This document shows positions 58,101 to 64,000 of a DNA stretch of 64,000 bases, in pieces. Numbering within the stretch: the first letter of the stretch is position 1; each line of letters opens with the position of its first letter. A program made the position numbers and the translations under genes. Where the stretch lies: contig SUUI01000002.1 in the NCBI GenBank assembly GCA_015062605.1, positions 62,001 through 126,000 of the forward strand, in the 5' to 3' direction. The DNA is from Eggerthellaceae bacterium (GTDB taxonomy: Bacteria; Actinomycetota; Coriobacteriia; Coriobacteriales; Eggerthellaceae). The notes under the pieces were generated by a model. That model made no database searches, was not told the DNA's origin, and saw nothing but the letters and a program-made list of their open reading frames with translations.

Positions 58101-58747
58101 CGCATGGCAGGATGCTCGGGATTGAGAGCATGCGCACGGAATTCCTTGACCGCATCCATGTCGCACAACTCAGCGAGGTCATCGTAGTCCCACACGGCGA
58201 TCTTCTGGATCTCATGCGAGGTCCTGAAACCATCGAAGAAATTGAGGAACGGCGCGCGACCCTTGATGGCAGCAAGATGCGCAACCGCGGAAAGGTCCAT
58301 AACTTCCTGCACATTGCCTTCCGCAAGCATTGCGAAACCGGTTTGACGGCACGCCATGACGTCGGAGTGGTCACCGAAGATGTTCAGGGCATGCGTGGCG
58401 ACGCAGCGTGCGCTCACATGGAATACCGACGGGAGCATCTCGGCAGCGATCTTGTACATGTTAGGAATCATCAGAAGCAGGCCTTGGCTTGCGGTATAGG
58501 TCGTCGTCAACGCACCTGCGGCAAGCGAGCCGTGAACGGCACCCGAAGCACCGCCCTCTGATTGCATTTCACAGACCTTCACCGTCGTGCCGAAGATGTT
58601 CTTCCGACCAGCAGCAGCCCATTGGTCGACGGAGTCTGCCATGGGACTCGAAGGGGTGATGGGATAGATGCCGGCAACCTCGGTGAACGCGTACGAGACA
58701 TGCGCCGCAGCGGTGTTGCCATCCATGGATTTGAATTCACGTGCCAT
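55199..58747 (-). CDS. nifJ: Pyruvate:ferredoxin (flavodoxin) oxidoreductase, single chain
   Basis: The 1182-residue protein has the full domain order: an N-terminal pyruvate site (AGIYPITPSSPMADSVDQWA near 23-42, MQSEGGASGAVHGSLAAGAL near 58-77), the middle domains, two ferredoxin clusters (CIQCNNCAFVCP near 690 and CMGCGVCIGQCP near 750), a further cluster Cys in SGSCAGCAETSYARL near 815, and the thiamine diphosphate site GGDGWAYDIGYGGLDH near 970 with VYSNTGGQASKAS. It oxidises pyruvate to acetyl-CoA and CO2, reducing ferredoxin. ATG 58747 has AGAGGAG close by. Monocistronic between two terminators. Confidence 0.96.
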   Translation of the reverse strand: MAREFKSMDGNTAAAHVSYAFTEVAGIYPITPSSPMADSVDQWAAAGRKNIFGTTVKVCEMQSEGGASGAVHGSLAAGALTTTYTASQGLLLMIPNMYKIAAEMLPSVFHVSARCVATHALNIFGDHSDVMACRQTGFAMLAEGNVQEVMDLSAVAHLAAIKGRAPFLNFFDGFRTSHEIQKIAVWDYDDLAELCDMDAVKEFRAHALNPEHPAMRGSHENDDIFFQNREACNAHYDELPAVVEEYMHKINDKLGTDYELFNYYGAPDADRVVVCMGSFCDVFEEVVDYLNAHGEKVGLVKVRLYRPFVTEKFVAALPKTVKKIAVMDRTKEPGAIGEPLYMDVINALAVEGVTGITVIGGRYGLGSKDTPPASAFAVYKELEKDEPKRIFTVGIVDDVTNLSLPEDPNCPNTAAEGTIECKFWGLGGDGTVGANKNSIKIIGDHTDKYVQAYFQYDSKKTGGITISHLRFGDSPIRSPYYINKADFVACHNPSYVTKGFRMVDDVKPGGTFMINCQWDFDELEKHLDAASKRYIAKNNIKLYTINAIDLAIEVGMGKRTNTILQSAFFTLAKVLPQEDAIQYMKDAATKSYLKKGQDVVDMNHKAIDAGATAFVAVDVPASWADAVDEEKEVVLEGRPELVKMVTTIMEPVGRMEGHNLPVSAFVDHADGQFEQGASAYEKRGVAVTVPTWDAEKCIQCNNCAFVCPHATLRPYALTDEEAAQAPAAIKLAAAKGKAAAGLKYTLALSPLDCMGCGVCIGQCPTNSLTMVPTDGELDQQAVFDYCVANVSDKPALQDATVKGSQFKQPLLEFSGSCAGCAETSYARLVTQLFGDRMYVSNATGCSSIWGGPAGTSPYTVNKEGRGPAWSNSLFEDNAEHGMGMLLGYEAVRDIIVELTGIILKAEKPSDDLKAAAQAWLDARDDAEASKDAAARYVELLEEHLEKNPGCKVSPQILEKKEFLTKKSFWIFGGDGWAYDIGYGGLDHVLASGKDVNVFVFDTEVYSNTGGQASKASNIGQVAQFAAAGKETKKKSLAEMAMSYGYVYVAQVAMGAKPAQTIKAIVEAEAYPGPSLIIGYSPCEMHSIKGGMKNCQDEMKRAVECGYWNLLRYNPAAEVGKKFTLDSKEPAGGYQEFLMNEARYSRLTREFPERATELFEANEQAAIARYEHLLKLKDMYADA

Positions 58748-58881
58748 GATATCTCCTCTTGTAGAAAGGCTATGAACCAACTGCTTTGATGATATCAGCT
58801 TCTAAGCCTGAGCGAACGGACTTGTCGTGTCCTTCGGTGAGCGATGCGCCGCGGAATGGTTTTTTTCGGTGACGGACATGG

Positions 58882-58920
58882 GAAGAAAAACATGCGAGGC
58901 GCCGTGAACGGCGCCTCGCA
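58882..58920 (-). terminator. Terminator of adk / end of the spc operon transcript
   Basis: Perfect 12-bp stem TGCGAGGCGCCG / CGGCGCCTCGCA with loop TGAA, followed on the minus strand by TGTTTTTCTTCCC. It starts 31 bases past the adk stop. Confidence 0.85.
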
Positions 58921-58950
58921 AGATTCCATGATGGCTTTTCTGAATATGCA

Positions 58951-59580
58951 TTACAGACCCAGAAGCTCCTTGATGTCAGCGAAGACCTTGTCGGGCTCCT
59001 GGCAGCCATTGACGGTGACCAAAAGATCGCTACCGCGATAGTAATCGATCAGTGGAGCAGTCGACTTCGCATACACATCGAGACGATTGCGGACCGTATC
59101 CTCGTTGTCATCATCACGCTGATACATCTCGCCTGCGCATTTCGGACAGGTATCCCCATCGGAAACATTGCCGATATAACCGCACTCGCGGCACATGCGA
59201 CGGGACGTCAAGCGTGCGACGATGACCTCGGGATCGACATCGATCAGCAAAGCAGCATCGAGCGGACGCTCGAGCTCGGCAAGCAGGCTGTCAAGGGCGA
59301 CTGCCTGAACCGTCGTGCGCGGGAAACCGTCCAAAATGACGCCTTCAGCGGTATCGGGCTGCTGGAAGCGCTCCTTCATCATATCGATGATCAGGTCATC
59401 GGGAACCAAATCGCCAGCATCCATGTAACCCTTGGCCTTCTTACCAAGTTCGGTTCCTGCCTTGACGGCGCCGCGGAGAATATCTCCCGTGGAGATGTGG
59501 CAGAAGCCAAACGCGTCCACGAGCTTATCGGACTGCGTGCCTTTACCTGCACCGGGACCACCCAATAAAACGATATTCAT
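58951..59580 (-). CDS. adk: Adenylate kinase, zinc-LID type
   Basis: The 209-residue protein opens MNIVLLGGPGAGKGTQSDKL (P-loop), has ISTGDILRGAV near 29-39, GVILDGFPRTTVQA near 80-93, and a long LID carrying four cysteines, CRECG and CPKCA near 130-150, that hold zinc, as in Gram-positive enzymes. It balances AMP, ADP and ATP. Two ATGs lie in tandem; 59580 has AAAGG at 7 bases. It follows secY by 115 bases, and the map and infA genes usually next are not here. Confidence 0.95.
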   Translation of the reverse strand: MNIVLLGGPGAGKGTQSDKLVDAFGFCHISTGDILRGAVKAGTELGKKAKGYMDAGDLVPDDLIIDMMKERFQQPDTAEGVILDGFPRTTVQAVALDSLLAELERPLDAALLIDVDPEVIVARLTSRRMCRECGYIGNVSDGDTCPKCAGEMYQRDDDNEDTVRNRLDVYAKSTAPLIDYYRGSDLLVTVNGCQEPDKVFADIKELLGL

Positions 59581-59695
59581 CATGTTTCCTTTCTACGCGC
59601 ATCGCGCTTTCGCGATACGCCTCATCTGATACGAGCGCAGACATCGGCGCGCAATCGGAGAAGATCCGATATGCGCTGCCGATGGATAAGCGCGA

Positions 59696-60976
59696 TTACT
59701 TAAAGAATCCGTCGTAGTTGTACATCTTCAGCTGCGACTCGACCTTGCTCATGGTATCGAGCGCTACGCCGATCATAATCAGGATTGACGTGCCGCCGAA
59801 TGCCTGAACCAACGCGTTCCCCGTGAAATAGAAGATGATGGTCGGCACAACGGCGATGAGCGCGATGAACAAGCCACCTGGCAGCGTGATGCGCTTGATG
59901 ACGTTCTTGATATAGGTCGCGGTAGCCGTACCCGGACGGACGCCAGGAATGAATCCACCTTGCTTACGCAGGGTATCCGACGTCTCATCGGGATTGAATA
60001 CCATCGACGTATAGAAGTACGCGAAGAATACGATCAGAAGCACCGTCAAGATCCAGTTGATCCATCCCGTGGAAACCGCATCCGCGAACGACTGGAGCCA
60101 ACCGACGTTGAACAGCGCAGCCAGCTGAGCCGGGAAGTACAGGATGCAGCTTGCGAAGATGATCGGGATAACGCCCGCGGAGTTCACCTTCAGGGGGATG
60201 TAGCTTGACTGTCCGCCCATCATCTTGCGGCCGACGACGCGCTTCGCGTAATTGACCGGGATGCGGCGCTGTGCACGCTCGACATAGATGATCAGCGGGA
60301 TGCAGACGAGCACGATGATCAGCGTGACGACCGTAATCGCGATGCCCGAGGCAAGATCGTTGTTCAGGTTGATGGACGAGAAGATCGCTGCCGGCACGCG
60401 GGACACGATGCTGATGAAGATGATCAGCGACATGCCGTTGCCGATGCCGCGCTGCGTGATAAGTTCGCCCATCCACATGATGAACGCGGTGCCTGCAACA
60501 AGCGTGAACACGATGATGAAGCTGGTCAACCACGTCGGAACCTCATTGCTGAACACGACGCCGTATTGCGGAGATTGGAACAAAAGCAAATAGCCGATGG
60601 CGTTGATCAAGCCGAGCACCAGCGTCAGATAACGGGTGATCTGCGTGATGCGGCGACGACCGGTTTCGCCTTCGCGAGCCCAACGGCCGACCGCGGGGAT
60701 GACACCCTGCATCAACTGCATGATGATCGATGCGGTGATGTAGGGCATGATGCCCAGCGAGAAGACCGAGAAGTTCGAGAGCGCGCCGCCAGTGAACAAG
60801 TCGAGCATCGCCATCGAAACGCCGGAATCCTCGAACGATGCCGCGAATTCATGGAACGGAATACCGGGAACGGGCACATAGGCACCGAAGCGATACAAGG
60901 CCAGAATCGCGAGCGTGAAGAGGATCTTCTTACGCAGTTCGGGAACTTTGAACGCGTCAACAAGGGACCTTAGCAA
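59696..60976 (-). CDS. secY: Preprotein translocase subunit SecY
   Basis: The 426-residue membrane protein has ten helices and SecY landmarks: the start [46 protein letters not shown] near 60-84, and the cytosolic loops [25 protein letters not shown] near 218-242 and [18 protein letters not shown] near 343-360. It forms the protein-conducting channel with SecE and SecG. The start codon is TTG at 60976, overlapping the rplO stop; no ATG or GTG lies nearby in frame. Confidence 0.96.
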   Translation of the reverse strand: MLRSLVDAFKVPELRKKILFTLAILALYRFGAYVPVPGIPFHEFAASFEDSGVSMAMLDLFTGGALSNFSVFSLGIMPYITASIIMQLMQGVIPAVGRWAREGETGRRRITQITRYLTLVLGLINAIGYLLLFQSPQYGVVFSNEVPTWLTSFIIVFTLVAGTAFIMWMGELITQRGIGNGMSLIIFISIVSRVPAAIFSSINLNNDLASGIAITVVTLIIVLVCIPLIIYVERAQRRIPVNYAKRVVGRKMMGGQSSYIPLKVNSAGVIPIIFASCILYFPAQLAALFNVGWLQSFADAVSTGWINWILTVLLIVFFAYFYTSMVFNPDETSDTLRKQGGFIPGVRPGTATATYIKNVIKRITLPGGLFIALIAVVPTIIFYFTGNALVQAFGGTSILIMIGVALDTMSKVESQLKMYNYDGFFK

Positions 60977-61419
60977 GGCTCTTCAACCTTTCCTCCAGCT
61001 GCTTCGATCTTAGCTTTAGCCGAAGCAGAGACCTTATCCACCTTCACAGTCAAAGCTTTGGTGATCTCGCCATCGCCAAGCACCTTGACCAATGCGTCAG
61101 CGTGCTTGATGATGCCCTTTGCCGCGAGACTCTCACCATCGACCACATCGCCGGCCTCGAACTTCTCTTCGAGACGGGAGACGTTAACAGGCAGATACTC
61201 GACACGGTTGATGTTCGTAAATCCCGGAAGCTTCGGGAGACGACGTGCCAGAGGAGTCTGGCCGCCCTCGAAACCGGCACCCTTGCCGCCACCAGCGCGG
61301 GACTTCTGACCATTAAGACCACGACCAGCGGTCTTACCAGTACCGGAACCGCCACCGCGGCCGAGGCGCTTGCGCGCATGCCGTGAACCTTCTGCGGGAC
61401 GCAGGTCCTTCAATTCCAT
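60970..61419 (-). CDS. rplO: 50S ribosomal protein L15
   Basis: The 149-residue protein starts [22 protein letters not shown] and has the Gly-rich [18 protein letters not shown] and [18 protein letters not shown] segments of L15. ATG 61419 follows GGAG by 8 bases; the frame is open three codons upstream. The stop overlaps the secY start. Large-subunit assembly protein. Confidence 0.96.
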   Translation of the reverse strand: MELKDLRPAEGSRHARKRLGRGGGSGTGKTAGRGLNGQKSRAGGGKGAGFEGGQTPLARRLPKLPGFTNINRVEYLPVNVSRLEEKFEAGDVVDGESLAAKGIIKHADALVKVLGDGEITKALTVKVDKVSASAKAKIEAAGGKVEEPC

Positions 61420-61445
61420 AGGAAACACTCCTTTGTTTCGCTTCT

Positions 61446-61483
61446 CTGGGCTTTTCGCCCAGCGCTGGCAGCTCGCCGCCAGC
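61446..61483. other. Two adjacent hairpins between rpmD and rplO
   Basis: CTGGGC-TTTTC-GCCCAG (61446-61462) and GCTGGC-N8-GCCAGC (61464-61483) lie in the 98-base gap before rplO. No U tract is present in the direction of transcription. They could be mRNA processing or regulatory elements. Confidence 0.5.
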
Positions 61484-61517
61484 TAACTTCCAATTATCGT
61501 ATGCGGTGAGGAAACGC

Positions 61518-61709
61518 TTAGATTTCCTCAACCTTCACCAGATGCTTGACCTTGAAGATCATGCCCCTGATGGAAGGGTTATCGACCTGGTCGACCGTGC
61601 GGCCGATCTTGCCAAGACCCAATGCCTTGAGGGTCTGAAGCTGATCGCCAGGACGGGCGATGGTGCTTTTAACCTGCGTGATGCGCAGGGTCTTCTTCGT
61701 CTCTGCCAT
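61518..61709 (-). CDS. rpmD: 50S ribosomal protein L30
   Basis: The 63-residue protein [26 protein letters not shown] followed by [19 protein letters not shown] is a bacterial L30 of normal length. Starts 2 bases after the rpsE stop and is translationally coupled to it. Confidence 0.95.
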   Translation of the reverse strand: MAETKKTLRITQVKSTIARPGDQLQTLKALGLGKIGRTVDQVDNPSIRGMIFKVKHLVKVEEI

Positions 61710-61711
61710 GA

Positions 61712-62242
61712 TTAGTTCTCCTTCCAGCCGAAGATCTGGCCAACGGAGACGCCGCGGCGGGCAGCAACCTGCTCGGGGCTCTGCATCTGCTTCAAGCCCT
61801 CTGCAGTCGCCTTCACGACGTTCATGCAGTTATCGGTGCCGAGTGACTTGGCGAACACGTCGGTGATACCTGCAAGCTCCATGACGGCACGAGCCGCTCC
61901 GCCAGCGATAACGCCGGTACCGGGAGTGGCCGGCTTGATCAGCACGCGACCGGCACCATACTCGCCGATGATCTCATGCGGGAGCGTGTGCTCTGCGGTC
62001 AGCGGAACGGTGAACATGTTCTTCTTCGCGTCCTCGACGCCCTTCTTGATAGCGATCGGCACTTCTTGGGACTTGCCCATACCGACACCGACGTGGCCAT
62101 TGCCGTCACCGACGACAACGAGCGCGGTCAGACCGAAACGACGACCGCCCTTGACAACCTTGGAAACGCGGTTGATGTAGACAACGCGCTCTTGGAGCTC
62201 GGGAGCTCCGGCGTTTTCCTGCTGCTGCTGTTTACGAGCCAT
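61712..62242 (-). CDS. rpsE: 30S ribosomal protein S5
   Basis: The 176-residue protein has the S5 double-stranded-RNA-like domain ([19 protein letters not shown] near 20-38, [21 protein letters not shown] near 42-62) and the C-terminal lobe ([27 protein letters not shown] near 99-125). It helps accuracy and assembly of the small subunit. A Gln-rich N-terminus ([13 protein letters not shown]) precedes the fold. Confidence 0.96.
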   Translation of the reverse strand: MARKQQQQENAGAPELQERVVYINRVSKVVKGGRRFGLTALVVVGDGNGHVGVGMGKSQEVPIAIKKGVEDAKKNMFTVPLTAEHTLPHEIIGEYGAGRVLIKPATPGTGVIAGGAARAVMELAGITDVFAKSLGTDNCMNVVKATAEGLKQMQSPEQVAARRGVSVGQIFGWKEN

Positions 62243-62259
62243 ATGCTTCCAACTCCTTC

Positions 62260-62628
62260 TTAGAAAATAAGTCCGGCTTCGCGGGCAGCATCGCCCAGAG
62301 CCTTGATACGGCCGTGATACAGGTTGCCACCGCGATCGAAGACGATCGTCGTGATGCCCTGCTCCTGGGCCTTCTTGCTGATGATAGTGCCGAGCTCAGC
62401 AGCGCCCTCGACGGTCGCGCCGCTTTTACCCGTTGCCTTGAACTCCGGACCGAGCGTGGAAACGCCGCACAGGGTAACGCCCTTAACATCATCGATAACC
62501 TGAGCATACAGGTTCGAGTTGCTACGGGTTACGCACAGGCGCGGACGATCAGCGGTGCCAGAAACCTTGCCGCGAACACGCGTGTGGCGACGAGCCAGAT
62601 TTGCTTGCTTTTTCTTGAGTTTCTTCAT
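62260..62628 (-). CDS. rplR: 50S ribosomal protein L18
   Basis: The 122-residue protein has [34 protein letters not shown] near 14-47 and a terminus [26 protein letters not shown], as in bacterial L18, which binds 5S rRNA. It lies between rplF and rpsE in the standard order. Confidence 0.96.
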   Translation of the reverse strand: MKKLKKKQANLARRHTRVRGKVSGTADRPRLCVTRSNSNLYAQVIDDVKGVTLCGVSTLGPEFKATGKSGATVEGAAELGTIISKKAQEQGITTIVFDRGGNLYHGRIKALGDAAREAGLIF

Positions 62629-62649
62629 TTCGTTACCTCACACCTTCGC

Positions 62650-63192
62650 TTAGTCGCCCTTGGCTGCCTTGCCGAGCTTGCGGCGGATAACCTCGTTCTC
62701 ATAACGGATGCCCTTGCCCTTGTAAGGCTCAGGCTTGCGCCACTTGCGCACGTCGGCTGCGATTTGGCCGACCTGCTCCTTGCTGCAACCGGAGATGATG
62801 ATCTCGGTCGGAGAAGGAACTTCGAACGTGATGCCCTCGGGGCACTCGACCTTGACAGGATGCGAGTAGCCGAGCTGCATCTCGAGATCCTTGCCCTTGA
62901 GCGCTGCACGATAGCCGACGCCGACCATGACGAGCTTCTTGGAAAAGCCGGTCGAGACGCCGATGACCATGTTGTTCAAAAGCGAACGGGTAAGGCCGTG
63001 AATGCTCTTCGCCTCGCGGGAATCGTCAGGACGCTCGACAGTGATCGTGTCGCCATCCTGCTTAATCGTCATGAGCGCCGAGAAATCGCGGGTGAGCTCA
63101 CCCTTGGGGCCCTTGACGGTGACCGTGGTGCCGTCGACGGTCATTTCGACGCCGGCAGGAACGGTGATGGGCATCTTGCCAATACGTGACAT
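62650..63192 (-). CDS. rplF: 50S ribosomal protein L6
   Basis: The 180-residue protein starts MSRIGKMPITVPAGVEMTV and ends with KWRKPEPYKGKGIRYENE near 155-172, the L6 signature. The frame is open to 63261, but ATG 63192 is the family start with GGGAGGG upstream. The gene follows rpsH by 19 bases. Confidence 0.96.
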   Translation of the reverse strand: MSRIGKMPITVPAGVEMTVDGTTVTVKGPKGELTRDFSALMTIKQDGDTITVERPDDSREAKSIHGLTRSLLNNMVIGVSTGFSKKLVMVGVGYRAALKGKDLEMQLGYSHPVKVECPEGITFEVPSPTEIIISGCSKEQVGQIAADVRKWRKPEPYKGKGIRYENEVIRRKLGKAAKGD

Positions 63193-63211
63193 GATTCTAT
63201 CCCTCCCTTTC

Positions 63212-63610
63212 CTACCAGATAAAGGCGACGACCTCGCCGCCGATGCCCTTCTTGCGAGCATCGCGGTCGGTCATGACGCCGCTGCTTGTAGAGATGATGG
63301 CCGTGCCCAAGCCGCCCAGAACGCGGGGCAGCTCGTCCTTGCCGGCATAGATGCGCAGACCCGGCTTGGAAATGCGCTTGATGCCGCGGATGGTCTTGGC
63401 CTTCTTGTCGCCATACTTCAACGTGATCTCGAGCGTAGCACGCGGCTGGCCGTCGATCACCTCATAGCCCGCAATGTATCCTTCTTGATTCATGATGCGA
63501 GCGATTTCGACAAGCTTCTTGCTTGACGGCATGGAAACCGTCTGCTTGCCGGCAGAGTTTGCATTACGCACACGCGTAAGCATATCTGCAATAGGATCGG
63601 TCATGCTCAT
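63212..63610 (-). CDS. rpsH: 30S ribosomal protein S8
   Basis: The 132-residue protein has [21 protein letters not shown] at the start and [26 protein letters not shown] at the end, the S8 core and signature. ATG 63610 has AAGGAG 9 bases upstream; ATG 63604 is an alternative. In E. coli S8 represses this operon by binding its own mRNA; the 116-base gap upstream of this gene has no structure I can assign to that role. Confidence 0.96.
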   Translation of the reverse strand: MSMTDPIADMLTRVRNANSAGKQTVSMPSSKKLVEIARIMNQEGYIAGYEVIDGQPRATLEITLKYGDKKAKTIRGIKRISKPGLRIYAGKDELPRVLGGLGTAIISTSSGVMTDRDARKKGIGGEVVAFIW

Positions 63611-63726
63611 TGTTGTTTTCTCCTTTGGTCCTTGATGAACCACTCGGCCGGTTCGAAAGGCGCCCTTAGCGTCTTCGCCTCCCCCGAGGGTACACCCATA
63701 AGCGTAATGACGTTAAGAATCGCGGA

Positions 63727-63912
63727 TTACCACGAAGACTTGGTCACGCCGGGGAGTTCGCCCTTGCTGGCAAGTTCGCGTACGCACACACGGCACAGAC
63801 CGAACTTGCGATAGTAGCCGCGGGGACGCCCGCAGCGGGTGCAACGGTTGTGCTGGCGCGTAGAGAACTTCGGCTCACGCTTTGCCTTGGCGATCATCGA
63901 TTTCTTAGCCAT
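63727..63912 (-). CDS. rpsN: 30S ribosomal protein S14, zinc-binding type
   Basis: The 61-residue protein is the short, zinc-containing S14 (type Z): four cysteines in [20 protein letters not shown] near 23-42. The first part is [28 protein letters not shown] precedes the ATG. It is the most upstream spc-operon gene fully in the window. Confidence 0.95.
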   Translation of the reverse strand: MAKKSMIAKAKREPKFSTRQHNRCTRCGRPRGYYRKFGLCRVCVRELASKGELPGVTKSSW

Positions 63913-64000
63913 GCAATTCCTTCTTTCTTCTTTCCTAACCCGTTCCTTCTAAACGGATTTAAAAGCCATGCGGTTTACTCGATGCCCTTTAGGCATCAGG
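63913..64000 (-). other. Upstream flank of rpsN at the window edge
   Basis: rplE would be expected to end here, but too few bases remain to identify its last codons. A short hairpin GATGCC-CTTTA-GGCATC lies at 63982-63998. Confidence 0.3.

Noticed and set aside
63982-63998. Terminator inside the spc operon upstream of rpsN
   Set aside because: Six-bp stem with no U tract at the window edge; rpsN is expected to be transcribed through it.
1-64000. CRISPR arrays, prophage or insertion sequences
   Set aside because: No spaced direct repeats, transposase, integrase or phage structural genes were found; the only tandem repeat is coding (22314-22811).

Overview
The window reads as the chromosome of a strictly anaerobic, moderately high-GC actinobacterium of the class Coriobacteriia, most likely an Eggerthellaceae (Slackia/Eggerthella-like) gut organism. 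This is an inference from gene content: pyruvate:ferredoxin oxidoreductase, a cytosolic molybdopterin oxidoreductase, ThyX, meso-diaminopimelate dehydrogenase, a GGGtGRT/NifU-like pair, an archaeal-type TopA and an LPXTG surface protein, all in one GC-rich, almost entirely minus-strand segment. No phage, IS element or CRISPR array is visible.

Layout. 1-11 kb: the start of a HelD-type helicase (cut by the window edge), ddh, a ferredoxin-domain aldo/keto reductase, truA-dnaE (overlapping), pyrE, and a metA-MFS-HAD operon. 11-12.8 kb: an NCS1 permease with a 63-residue one-helix partner gene. 12.9-20.9 kb: a histidine operon hisZ-G-D-C-B-H-A-F-[hisI::hisK], with a HisI/histidinol-phosphatase fusion and no hisE. 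21-27.5 kb: tRNA-Thr(TGT) and a 2010-residue LPQTG surface protein with an exact 249-bp tandem repeat. 28-31.8 kb: a YdcZ-type transporter, a GGGtGRT protein with a NifU-like scaffold, and a LysR regulator. 31.9-36.1 kb: a molybdoenzyme operon (catalytic subunit, Fe-S subunit, two small Cys-rich proteins) and an unrecognised 153-residue protein.

36.1-38.8 kb: a plus-strand pair, radical SAM protein plus TIGR03915/DUF4130-type protein, behind a consensus-like promoter whose start site carries a near-perfect Gram-positive SOS (LexA) box. I regard this as the best candidate for an under-described system: a DNA-damage-inducible radical-SAM DNA repair or modification module. 38.7-50.9 kb: a PflX-like radical SAM protein, a degenerate 3-hydroxyisobutyrate-dehydrogenase-like protein with an Asp-rich tail, pncB, ricT-holB-tmk, fumarase, mdh and topA. 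51-59.6 kb: MFS, lipid kinase, DUF1385 protein, thyX, a single-chain pyruvate:ferredoxin oxidoreductase and adk. 59.7-64 kb: the end of the spc ribosomal operon (rpsN-rpsH-rplF-rplR-rpsE-rpmD-rplO-secY), upstream of adk.

Together the genes show an anaerobe with complete or near-complete histidine and methionine entry pathways, reductive-branch TCA enzymes (Mdh, fumarase), ferredoxin-linked pyruvate metabolism and DAP-type peptidoglycan. Start codons were reassigned from Shine-Dalgarno spacing and family N-termini; several are GTG or TTG.
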